From Actinomycetes bacterium (GTDB lineage: Bacteria > Actinomycetota > Acidimicrobiia > Spongiisociales > UBA4744): a DNA stretch of 11,986 nt. A program made the position numbers and the translations under genes. Positions within the stretch are counted from its first letter, which is position 1; the number at the start of each line of letters is the position of its first letter. Below are positions 1 through 5,425 of the stretch, in pieces. The stretch covers positions 1 through 11,986 of the forward strand of contig JAHEDM010000035.1 in assembly GCA_024641205.1 (NCBI GenBank). Direction: 5' to 3'. The notes below the pieces were generated by a model. It ran no database searches. It had not been told where the DNA came from and saw only the letters and a list, made by a program, of their open reading frames with translations.

Positions 1-51
1 CCGGTCGGCAAACGACTTGAACCCGACAACTTTCAGAGATTTGAGAAACAC
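1..51 (-). CDS. smc: SMC chromosome partition protein, N-terminal 17 codons (partial at window edge)
   Basis: Reading from a GTG at 51-49 down to base 1 gives VFLKSLKVVGFKSFADR. This is the characteristic N-terminus of bacterial SMC (family form: M-[YF]-L-K-x-[LI]-x-[LI]-x-G-F-K-S-F-A-D). The family is a condensin ATPase that organises the chromosome together with ScpA and ScpB; the Walker A motif would follow beyond the window. The start is well fixed, because an in-frame TGA lies at 57-55, two codons upstream. A weak AAGG lies about 11 nt before the GTG. The gene follows acyP on the same strand after 57 bp, as in actinobacterial mutM-acyP-smc clusters. The spacer holds only a weak 6-bp hairpin with one wobble (82-87 with 93-98) and no T-run, so read-through from acyP is likely. 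Confidence 0.88.
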   Translation of the reverse strand, partial: MFLKSLKVVGFKSFADR

Positions 52-108
52 GAATCACAACCTTGTTATTTTCGCCGCCAGGAGGCTATCACAGCCCCGC
101 GCGGGCGC

Positions 109-399
109 CTAGAACCGCACCTGAAACGTCGCCAGACCCGCGTCGGGTTCCACGGGGGTGACCTCGACGTTGACGACCGACGCCAGCCGGGGTCCGATAG
201 CCAACCACGCCACGAAATCGTCGACCGCCGCGGGCGGCCCCTGGGCTAGAACCTCAACGTCGCCTGCGGGCAGATTGCGAACCCACCCGGTCAGATTCCT
301 CTGCTGTGCTTCGGATATCGTCGTATACCGGAACCCCACCCCCTGCACGCGCCCGGTCACCATCGCCCGGATGGCCTTCACTGCTGGCATTGCGGGCAC
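109..399 (-). CDS. acyP: Acylphosphatase
   Basis: This 96-residue protein matches acylphosphatase in length and motifs. GRVQGVGFR at 16-24 is the phosphate-binding loop ending in the catalytic Arg24, and GWVRN at 38-42 ends in the catalytic Asn42. The family hydrolyses carboxyl-phosphate bonds of small acyl phosphates in the cytosol. The start taken here is GTG at 399-397, with GGAG about 9 nt upstream. An ATG three codons later (390) is also possible; with either, the gene overlaps the 3' end of mutM (stop at 378-380) in another frame, so translation is probably coupled. Smc follows on the same strand. The physiological substrate of bacterial AcyP is uncertain. Here fakA and plsX, which make or use acyl-phosphates, lie on the same strand a few kb away, which makes a role in acyl-phosphate turnover a possible but untested idea. 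Confidence 0.93.
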   Translation of the reverse strand: MPAMPAVKAIRAMVTGRVQGVGFRYTTISEAQQRNLTGWVRNLPAGDVEVLAQGPPAAVDDFVAWLAIGPRLASVVNVEVTPVEPDAGLATFQVRF

Positions 400-1208
400 C
401 AGAACGAACTCCGGCCGCCCAGGACGGTTCGCTCGACGGATGTGCCATCACGGCGACAGGGCAACCCTTCCCGGCCGTAAGCCTGGAGTCGGTGCAGGTA
501 CTCGCCCGCCCGACCGTCGGGAAGGAGATAGGCGAGGTCGTCCAGGCTGGTCCCGCCCCATCGAAGTCCGGCTTGCAGTATCGGGGCAACGGCCGCCCGC
601 AGACGCTTGATCTCCTCGACAGTCAGGGATCCGGCCGGACGATCCGGACGGATCCTGGCTCGATGGAGCACCTCATCTGCGTAGATATTGCCAAGCCCTG
701 CTACAAATCTCTGGTCGAGCAGCAGAGTCTTGATGGCCACCTTCCTGCCTGCCAGCCTTCGCACCCAGACCGGAGAACGAGGCAGATCCTGGAGGGCATC
801 GGGACCCAGGTCGGCGATGGTCGAGCCCGCCAACTCCTCGGGCGTGTAGACCGCAACGAACCCGAAGGTACGCGGGTCGACCATCCGCATCTCCCGGCTA
901 CGGTCGGTTGTGATCACCACATGGGTATGGGGCTTCTCCGGCTCGCCCGGGTTGGCCAGTTCGATCCGTCCCGACATACCGAGATGCGTCACCCAGGTGA
1001 AGTCGCCTTCGATGTCCGCCAGCAGGAACTTGCCGGTTCGGCCCATCCGACGGATCAGGCGACCCCTCAAACGATCCTCAACGTCGAAAGGGCTTTCGTT
1101 GCGACGCGCCAACCGGGGGTGGCGGACCGCCGCCGAGACGATCCGGGCACCTTCCAGGGCGGGGGCCAGGGACCGGCGAACCGATTCGACTTCGGGTAGC
1201 TCTGGCAT
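378..1208 (-). CDS. mutM: Formamidopyrimidine-DNA glycosylase (Fpg/MutM)
   Basis: This 276-residue protein starts MPELPEVE, the family signature in which Pro2 (N-terminal after Met removal) is the Schiff-base nucleophile and Glu3 is catalytic. Lys60 in the GRTGKFLL segment matches the conserved catalytic lysine, and GLGNIYADEVL belongs to the helix-two-turn-helix domain. The enzyme removes 8-oxoguanine and formamidopyrimidines in base-excision repair and cleaves the strand by lyase action. The C-terminal zinc finger keeps the family spacing but reads C251-x2-D254-x16-C271-x2-C274, so an Asp stands in place of the second Cys; Arg266 of the finger is present. Codon 254 is GAT, two base changes from a Cys codon, so a single miscall does not explain it. 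No Shine-Dalgarno precedes the ATG. A TACCCT box 7 nt upstream suggests a leaderless start. The gene heads a mutM-acyP-smc unit and diverges from the plus-strand insert. Confidence 0.96.
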   Translation of the reverse strand: MPELPEVESVRRSLAPALEGARIVSAAVRHPRLARRNESPFDVEDRLRGRLIRRMGRTGKFLLADIEGDFTWVTHLGMSGRIELANPGEPEKPHTHVVITTDRSREMRMVDPRTFGFVAVYTPEELAGSTIADLGPDALQDLPRSPVWVRRLAGRKVAIKTLLLDQRFVAGLGNIYADEVLHRARIRPDRPAGSLTVEEIKRLRAAVAPILQAGLRWGGTSLDDLAYLLPDGRAGEYLHRLQAYGREGLPCRRDGTSVERTVLGGRSSFWCPQCQQ

Positions 1209-1215
1209 TGAGCCG

Positions 1216-1221
1216 AGGGTA
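1216..1221 (-). promoter_or_regulatory. Candidate -10 box (TACCCT) for mutM, leaderless geometry
   Basis: On the minus strand TACCCT is followed by 7 nt (CGGCTCA) and the mutM ATG, which would put the transcription start on or next to the start codon. No Shine-Dalgarno sequence is visible and no good -35 box is seen. The same spacing occurs at other first genes in this window. The call rests on a short motif alone. Confidence 0.45.
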
Positions 1222-1238
1222 GCTGCGCTGCGAAGATC

Positions 1239-1258
1239 GACGACCCGATTGGGTCGTC
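1239..1258. promoter_or_regulatory. Perfect 8+8 bp inverted repeat upstream of mutM
   Basis: GACGACCC (1239-1246), a GATT spacer and GGGTCGTC (1251-1258) form a perfect dyad. If mutM starts leaderless at 1208, the dyad covers about -31 to -50, overlapping the -35 zone, where a repressor or activator dimer could bind. As RNA it would form an 8-bp hairpin with a tetraloop, but no T-run follows on either strand, so an operator is favoured over a terminator. It does not resemble the actinobacterial LexA box. Confidence 0.45.
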
Positions 1259-1540
1259 TGGTCGATCTGGATCGATGGGCGGTTTGGGCGACTTTAGGGC
1301 GCCCGGCTGCTCCTGAGTGGGTGCACCCGCATCGACTGATGTCTTCGACCAGAAAGCCATCGGTCGAGCAAATGTCGCAATGGGACTCCTAGGCCGCGGT
1401 CCAATCGGTCAGAGTCGCGGCGTACGGCCGCTCGATCGACTCCAACCCTGATCCACGATGAGCTGAGCAAGATAGCGCTCGAACCCATCCCGGGCGCTTT
1501 CAGAACACGGGCGATCAGGCGCAGAAGCCCTCATCTGAGA

Positions 1541-1546
1541 TACAGT
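1541..1546 (+). promoter_or_regulatory. Candidate -10 box (TACAGT) for the plus-strand unit, leaderless geometry
   Basis: TACAGT is followed by 7 nt (CCGACCC) and the ATG of the micro-ORF at 1554. No Shine-Dalgarno lies between them and no clear -35 hexamer is seen. The spacing is the same as at mutM on the other strand. It is a motif-only call. Confidence 0.4.
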
Positions 1547-1553
1547 CCGACCC

Positions 1554-1676
1554 ATGAAGAATCGTCGTCTGCTCTGGATGGCCGTCGGCGGCTCATTCGT
1601 TGTGCTGAAGCTGGTGCCGTCGCCTGTCCGCGCCCGGCTCATCGAAGGGGTTGCACCGCAGGGGACGCGCCCATGA
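1554..1676 (+). CDS. 40-residue putative membrane micro-protein
   Basis: An ATG at 1554 opens a 40-codon frame starting MKNRRLLWMAVGGSF. A basic N-terminus (KNRR) precedes a hydrophobic stretch at about residues 6-21, then an Arg/Pro-rich tail ends GTRP. This fits a single-pass or membrane-anchored small protein, N-terminus in. Its TGA overlaps the ATG of the next gene (ATGA at 1673-1676), a junction typical of translational coupling, which argues that the frame is translated. It has no ribosome binding site but has a TANNNT box 7 nt upstream. I do not recognise a family. The alternative is that it is only a leader frame whose translation delivers ribosomes to the DinB gene. Confidence 0.5.
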   Translation: MKNRRLLWMAVGGSFVVLKLVPSPVRARLIEGVAPQGTRP

Positions 1677-2212
1677 CCCACCTGGACGAGCAGGGTCGTC
1701 CCGAACCTCCCCTGGCGGGCGACGAGACCGCCACCCTCCTGGGCTTCCTGGACTACCAGCGGGCGACCCTGGCATGGAAGAGCGCCGGATTGGACACGGT
1801 CGGGCTGAGGGCGACGGTCGCCGCCTCGTCGATGTCCCTGGGCGGGTTGCTCAAGCACCTTGCCTACGTTGAGGACTACTGGTGCTCCCGGCGATTGCAC
1901 GGGCGGGACCCGGCACCGCCATGGGACACGGTGGACTGGAAGGCCGACCCCGACTGGGACTGGCACTCGGCCGCCGAGGATTCACCTGAGCAGCTTTTGG
2001 CCCTCTGGCAGGACGCTGCGGCCCGGTCCCGATTGCTGGTCGCAGAGGCGCTGGCCGAAGGCGGCCTGGACCGGCCGGCCCGGCGCCCCTGGCCCGACGG
2101 TGGGGCACCCAGCCTGCGATGGATTCTGGTCCACATGATCGAGGAGTACGCGCGGCACAACGGCCATGCCGACCTCCTCCGCGAGTCGGTGGACGGGCAA
2201 ACCGGCGAGTAG
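1673..2212 (+). CDS. DinB/DUF664 family protein
   Basis: This 179-residue protein shows the DUF664 branch of the DinB four-helix-bundle fold. It has LGGLLKHLAYVEDYW at 56-70 (metal-ligand candidate His62) and HMIEEYARHNGHADLLRE at 154-171 (candidates His154, His162, His165). The superfamily includes metal-dependent thiol transferases that use mycothiol or bacillithiol, such as maleylpyruvate isomerase, but DUF664 members have no firmly known reaction, so no substrate is assigned. The start at 1673 overlaps the micro-ORF stop by ATGA. An isochorismatase-family gene follows after 83 bp on the same strand. Both lie in a plus-strand insert that interrupts a minus-strand housekeeping cluster, and such genes are common accessory genes of actinobacteria. 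Confidence 0.88.
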   Translation: MTHLDEQGRPEPPLAGDETATLLGFLDYQRATLAWKSAGLDTVGLRATVAASSMSLGGLLKHLAYVEDYWCSRRLHGRDPAPPWDTVDWKADPDWDWHSAAEDSPEQLLALWQDAAARSRLLVAEALAEGGLDRPARRPWPDGGAPSLRWILVHMIEEYARHNGHADLLRESVDGQTGE

Positions 2213-2236
2213 TCGCCGGGCGGACAACCGATCTCC

Positions 2237-2266
2237 ACGACATGATCCCAGCGGGGGACGTATCGT
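2237..2266 (+). promoter_or_regulatory. Possible promoter of the isochorismatase-family gene
   Basis: ACGACA at 2237-2242 shares GACA with the -35 consensus. It is followed by an 18-nt spacer and TATCGT at 2261-2266, which fits the actinobacterial TANNNT -10. A leader of about 23 nt would then carry the GAGGGGA Shine-Dalgarno. The gene may equally be transcribed through from the DinB gene. Confidence 0.3.
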
Positions 2267-2295
2267 GTTGGGAGCCCTGAGGCGAGGGGACCAGT

Positions 2296-2871
2296 ATGAC
2301 CAGCTTGCGCGACCGACCCAACACTGCCCTGGTGGTGGTGGACGTTCAGAACGATGTGGTGGCCAACGCCCACCATCGCGATGAGGTGATCGCGAACATC
2401 AACACGCTGATCGAAAAAGCCCGCGCCGAGCAGGTGCCGGTGATCTGGGTGCAGCACTCCGATGACGACCTTCCCGAGAACAGCGACGGGTGGCAGTACG
2501 TGGCCGAGCTGCAGCGCCGGGAGTCCGAGCCTCTGGTGCACAAGAAGTACGGCGATTCCTTCGAGGACACCGACCTGGAGTCCGAGCTCGCACAACGGGG
2601 AGTAGGTCGACTCATCATCACCGGCGCACAGACCGACGCTTGCATTCGCGCGACGCTCCACGGCGCTTTCGTCCGCGGCTACGACACACTGCTGGTCGGT
2701 GACGCCCACACCACCGAGGACTTCTCGGAGTATGGCCTGCCACCTGCCGACAAGGTGATCGCCCACACCAACATGTACTGGACCTGGCAGACCGGCCCGG
2801 ATCGCACGGCCAACGTGATCGACGCCGCCGACGTCAACTTCGACGCGACCGATCATGAGGCCTCGCCATAG
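2296..2871 (+). CDS. Isochorismatase-family cysteine hydrolase
   Basis: This 191-residue protein has the cysteine-hydrolase alpha/beta fold. TALVVVDVQND at 10-20 carries catalytic Asp16, VHKKYGDSF at 81-89 carries the lysine (probably Lys84), and GAQTDACIRATLHGAF at 110-125 carries the nucleophile Cys116. Together these make the Asp-Lys-Cys triad. The family hydrolyses amides or vinyl ethers (nicotinamide, isochorismate, N-carbamoyl compounds, ureas). The substrate-deciding residues cannot be judged by eye, and there are no biosynthetic neighbours to help. It is not obviously a nicotinamidase, since I do not see the metal-binding D-x-H motif of PncA. An AGGGGA ribosome binding site about 6 nt before the ATG supports the start. 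It is the last gene of the plus-strand insert and is convergent with the deaminase gene. Confidence 0.92.
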   Translation: MTSLRDRPNTALVVVDVQNDVVANAHHRDEVIANINTLIEKARAEQVPVIWVQHSDDDLPENSDGWQYVAELQRRESEPLVHKKYGDSFEDTDLESELAQRGVGRLIITGAQTDACIRATLHGAFVRGYDTLLVGDAHTTEDFSEYGLPPADKVIAHTNMYWTWQTGPDRTANVIDAADVNFDATDHEASP

Positions 2872-2882
2872 CAGCACCTCAC

Positions 2883-2917
2883 GGCCGGGAGCGGCCGCCG
2901 GCCGGCATCCCGTCGGC
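2883..2917. terminator. GC-rich hairpins between convergent genes, possible bidirectional terminator
   Basis: The 55-bp gap between the two convergent stop codons holds GGCCGG (2883-2888) pairing with CCGGCC (2898-2903). An overlapping alternative is GCCGGC (2901-2906) pairing with GTCGGC (2912-2917), which includes one G-T wobble. Neither strand has a T-run after the stem, so if it terminates it would be of the T-poor actinobacterial kind. Confidence 0.4.
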
Positions 2918-2926
2918 ATGGTTAGC

Positions 2927-3568
2927 TCAAAGCCCAATCAGGTCTGGCCACAGACGCTCCAGGACGGCCTCGACCGTTTGTCCGCCGAGCGCATCAAGCG
3001 TTCTCTCACGGGCCAACTTCCGGGCCAGCTGCACCAGACCGGCGTAATCGGATTCGTACGCACTCACCGCCGCTCCCCCACCCTGGTTCCGGAAGAACCA
3101 GACCATGGGCAGTACGGAACTGAAGGCTGCCATCGGGCCCGTCATCGGACCGATTCGCTCCGGCCAGCGCTTGTCGACCTGGGCATTGATTCCCCGCAAC
3201 TCCTCGAGACCTCGCCACAGCGGGTCCGGGGCCGCAAATCGCACCACCCCAACGTGACTGGTGACGATGGCCGAGATGCACAAGAGGCAAGGCTCCAATG
3301 TGGTCCAGATGGTGTGGCGTTCATAGTCGCCGGGCGGTAGCTGGGCGAGAACATCTATCTCCGCATGCGCCAGGTAGTTCCCGTGGAGCCGTCCGGGAGG
3401 GGCACTCGTATCGACAACCCGATTGCGACCCTCACCGACGATGAAGCCGGTCGGGTCGGTCAAGACGGCACCTACCCCGATGTTGCCGAGTACATGGGCC
3501 CGCCACGCTTGCGAAAGCGCCCGCTGCCAGGCTGCGTCGAGGTCGTTGAATTCCTCCACAGCGAACAT
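2927..3568 (-). CDS. Cytidine/deoxycytidylate-deaminase-fold protein, substrate unknown
   Basis: This 213-residue protein carries the zinc-deaminase signature. HAE at 68-70 supplies one ligand (His68) and the proton-shuttling Glu70, and EPCLLC at 92-97 supplies Cys94 and Cys97. GVGAVLTDPTG at 31-41 and the strand before it fit the fold. TadA and guanine deaminases use the same HAE...PCxxC layout, but TadA is usually about 150-170 residues, and here about 80 residues follow the core, ending in a helical tail (about 165-213). It could deaminate a nucleoside, a base or a tRNA; none is supported over another, and the cell's true TadA may be elsewhere. The gene starts 12 nt after the rnc stop and is the last gene of the long minus-strand operon. 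No strong ribosome binding site is seen before the ATG. Confidence 0.85.
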   Translation of the reverse strand: MFAVEEFNDLDAAWQRALSQAWRAHVLGNIGVGAVLTDPTGFIVGEGRNRVVDTSAPPGRLHGNYLAHAEIDVLAQLPPGDYERHTIWTTLEPCLLCISAIVTSHVGVVRFAAPDPLWRGLEELRGINAQVDKRWPERIGPMTGPMAAFSSVLPMVWFFRNQGGGAAVSAYESDYAGLVQLARKLARERTLDALGGQTVEAVLERLWPDLIGL

Positions 3569-3580
3569 CGTAGAGCAGGT

Positions 3581-4258
3581 TCAGACCAGTCCTTGCTCGA
3601 GGGCACGAGCTGCGGCATTTTGCTCGGCCTCTTTCTTGGACCGTCCCGTTCCTTCGCCGACGATGTCTCCGTCGACTTCGACGACCGCCGTGAAGATCTT
3701 GTCGTGATCTGGACCCTCTTCGGTGATCCGGTAGCGCGGCCGGTTGCCGACCTGGGCTAATACCTCTTGGAGCCGCGTCTTGTAGTCGCGTTTTCCCGGT
3801 GCCGCGACCCGGGCTTCGATCCGGTCTGCCCAGCGTTCGAGGATGAACCTGCGGGCACCCTCGAAGCCCTGGTCGAGGTAGATCGCTGCGACAACCGCTT
3901 CCATGGCGTCTGCCAGGATCGACTCTTTCTCCTGCCCTCCCGAGGCGAGCTCTCCTCGCCCAAGAACGAGATGATTCCCGAGTCCGACCTCCCTGGCAAC
4001 GTCGGCGAGTTCGATTCCGTTCACCAACCCGGCCCGAACCTTGGCCATCTCTCCCTCAGCCAAATCCGGATGGTTCTCAAAGAGGTACACCGTCACGACC
4101 AGTTGCAGGACCGCATCGCCGAGGAATTCCATGCGCTCGTTGTGCTCGGCTCGCGGATGCTCGGCTACGTACGACCGGTGCACGAGCGCGGCCCGCAAGT
4201 AGTCGGGGTGCTCGAACGTAGCGCCCAAATGTTGCTCCAGATCGGCCAGGTCGGCCAT
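3581..4258 (-). CDS. rnc: Ribonuclease III
   Basis: This 225-residue enzyme has a RNase III domain followed by a double-stranded-RNA-binding domain. The signature HNERMEFLGDAVL at 39-51 holds Glu41, Glu44 and Asp48, and DAMEAVVAAIYLD at 117-129 holds Asp117 and Glu120, which together give the metal-binding catalytic set. The dsRBD covers about 152-222 (from DYKTRLQEVLAQ through GRSKKEAEQNAAARAL). It processes rRNA precursors and cleaves structured mRNAs in the cytoplasm. The frame is open far upstream, but the true start is the ATG at 4258-4256, because it forms a TGATG overlap with the plsX stop, the following sequence aligns with the family N-terminus, and the upstream extension is only an alternative reading of plsX. 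The length is normal for the family. Order plsX-rnc is common in bacteria. Confidence 0.97.
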   Translation of the reverse strand: MADLADLEQHLGATFEHPDYLRAALVHRSYVAEHPRAEHNERMEFLGDAVLQLVVTVYLFENHPDLAEGEMAKVRAGLVNGIELADVAREVGLGNHLVLGRGELASGGQEKESILADAMEAVVAAIYLDQGFEGARRFILERWADRIEARVAAPGKRDYKTRLQEVLAQVGNRPRYRITEEGPDHDKIFTAVVEVDGDIVGEGTGRSKKEAEQNAAARALEQGLV

Positions 4259-5226
4259 CACGTCACCCGGTCCGCCAACCGGTTCACGAGATTCCGATCG
4301 GCTCCGTCTGCTGCCAGTGCGATGGCGTTGGCAATCGCCACTGATGAGGATGCTCCGTGCGCGATGACAACAACCCCCTTGGAACCGACCAGGTGCGCTC
4401 CCCCGAAAGTCTCGTAGTCGAGCCGGGCCCGTAGCCCGCTGAGCACCGGCAATACTCGCTTTTGGTCCTCGAGCGACATCGTGGCCAGGGCGTCCAGCGC
4501 CATCTGTGCTACGAATTGGGCTGTGCCCTCGGTGGTCTTGAGGACAACATTGCCGGTGAATCCGTCGGTAACCAGGACGTCGACGGCATCCGATGAGAGG
4601 TCTCGGCCCTCGATGTTGCCGATGAAGTTGACCGGAGTCGCTTCGAGTAGCTCGTAGGCGGCCTTCTCGAGTTCGCGACCCTTGCCTCGCTCTTCCCCGA
4701 TGTTGAGCAATCCCACGCGTGGTCGCTCCAACCCGAAATGCACCTCGGCGACGACTGAGCCCATCACCGCGAATTGGGGGAAGTACTCCGGCCGGCAATC
4801 CGGATTGGCCCCGCTGTCGATGAGAACGGTTGGGCTGCCCGGGGTCGGCAACATGGTGGCCACGGCCGGACGGTCCACACCTTCGAGGCGACCGATGGTG
4901 ATGGCTGCCGCGGCCATCGCAGCTCCGGTCGATCCGGCCGACACGAAAGCCGAAACTACGCCTTCTTTGACGAGCCGGGCAGCTACCGAGACGGAAGCAT
5001 CGGGTTTCTCCCGGATCGCCCGGGCTGCGTCTTCATGCATGCCGATGATTTCGGATGCGTGCACGATCGGCAGGTAGGACTCATGGTCAACCACCATCGG
5101 GGCGAGTACGGACCGGTCGCCGACCAGAATCACGTCATAGCCGCGCTCGGCCGCGGCGGCGGCACCGAGCACGTTCTCGAGCGGGGCGCGGTCACCCCCC
5201 ATTGCATCAAGGGCTACTCGAGCCAC
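4258..5226 (-). CDS. plsX: Phosphate acyltransferase PlsX
   Basis: This 322-residue protein begins MARVALDAMGGDRAP, the PlsX N-terminal signature, and carries SAGSTGAAMA and LIDSGANPDCRPEYFPQFAVMGS as in the family. PlsX reversibly converts acyl-ACP and phosphate to acyl-phosphate, the donor used by the membrane acyltransferase PlsY to start phospholipid synthesis; it is a peripheral membrane protein. The start is GTG at 5226-5224, since no ATG lies upstream in frame before the rpmF stop, 7 nt away, and the signature begins at once. The ribosome binding site is poor, so translation is likely coupled to rpmF. The yceD-rpmF-plsX order is widely conserved; in other bacteria fab genes often follow plsX, whereas here rnc does. 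Confidence 0.97.
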   Translation of the reverse strand: MARVALDAMGGDRAPLENVLGAAAAAERGYDVILVGDRSVLAPMVVDHESYLPIVHASEIIGMHEDAARAIREKPDASVSVAARLVKEGVVSAFVSAGSTGAAMAAAAITIGRLEGVDRPAVATMLPTPGSPTVLIDSGANPDCRPEYFPQFAVMGSVVAEVHFGLERPRVGLLNIGEERGKGRELEKAAYELLEATPVNFIGNIEGRDLSSDAVDVLVTDGFTGNVVLKTTEGTAQFVAQMALDALATMSLEDQKRVLPVLSGLRARLDYETFGGAHLVGSKGVVVIAHGASSSVAIANAIALAADGADRNLVNRLADRVT

Positions 5227-5233
5227 CGGAGAT

Positions 5234-5413
5234 CTACGTTTCGTCGACTAGAACTTCGCGGCCCTTATAGGTCCCGCAGTTTGGGCAGGCCCGATGGGAA
5301 ATCTTCGGGCTATGACACTGGGGACAGGTAGACGTATGAGGACGGTCCAGCTTCCACTGCGCTTTCCGTCGACGCGTCCGCGACCGTGACATCTTTTTCT
5401 TTGGCACCGCCAT
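5234..5413 (-). CDS. rpmF: 50S ribosomal protein L32
   Basis: Translation from ATG 5413-5411 gives 59 residues beginning MAVPKKKMSRSRTRRRKAQW, the L32 N-terminus. A zinc ribbon follows at Cys30-x2-Cys33-x9-Cys43-x2-Cys46, so this is the zinc-binding (C+) form. L32 is part of the large subunit near the peptidyl-transferase region. A strong GAGAGGAGAG ribosome binding site lies just upstream. It sits 12 nt after yceD and 7 nt before plsX, the common yceD-rpmF-plsX arrangement. Stop is TAG at 5236-5234. Confidence 0.97.
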   Translation of the reverse strand: MAVPKKKMSRSRTRRRKAQWKLDRPHTSTCPQCHSPKISHRACPNCGTYKGREVLVDET

Positions 5414-5425
5414 GGTGCTCTCCTC

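Larger units (their letters stand above)
1209..1553. other. 345-bp divergent intergenic region, dyad-rich
   Basis: This spacer lies between the divergent starts of mutM and the micro-ORF. I see no convincing gene. It contains the 1239-1258 dyad, the palindromes GGGCGCCC (1297-1304) and GGGTGCACCC (1319-1328), and a possible stem-loop at 1412-1442 (GAGTCG pairing with CGACTC, with an inner CGGC/GCCG stem). A short minus-strand reading frame (1534-1409, 41 codons, containing FERYLAQLIVDQGWS) looks protein-like, but it has no ribosome binding site and no recognisable family. An untranslated regulatory RNA cannot be excluded. Confidence 0.4.

Noticed and set aside
1..40. A tRNA T-arm-like stretch (GGGTTCAAGTC on the minus strand)
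   Set aside because: The flanking bases do not pair as a T-stem, and the sequence reads through as the N-terminus of SMC in frame.
1294..1488. A 64-codon minus-strand frame in the mutM spacer
   Set aside because: Arg/Ser-rich product with no ribosome binding site and no family; looks like chance opening in GC-rich DNA.
1876..2937. A 353-codon minus-strand open frame across the DinB and isochorismatase genes
   Set aside because: Both plus-strand genes have clear family motifs; the antisense product is low-complexity and matches nothing I know.
4259..4798. N-terminal extension of RNase III by about 180 residues
   Set aside because: The extension lies inside plsX in another frame and has no domain; the TGATG junction and the family N-terminus fix the start at 4258.
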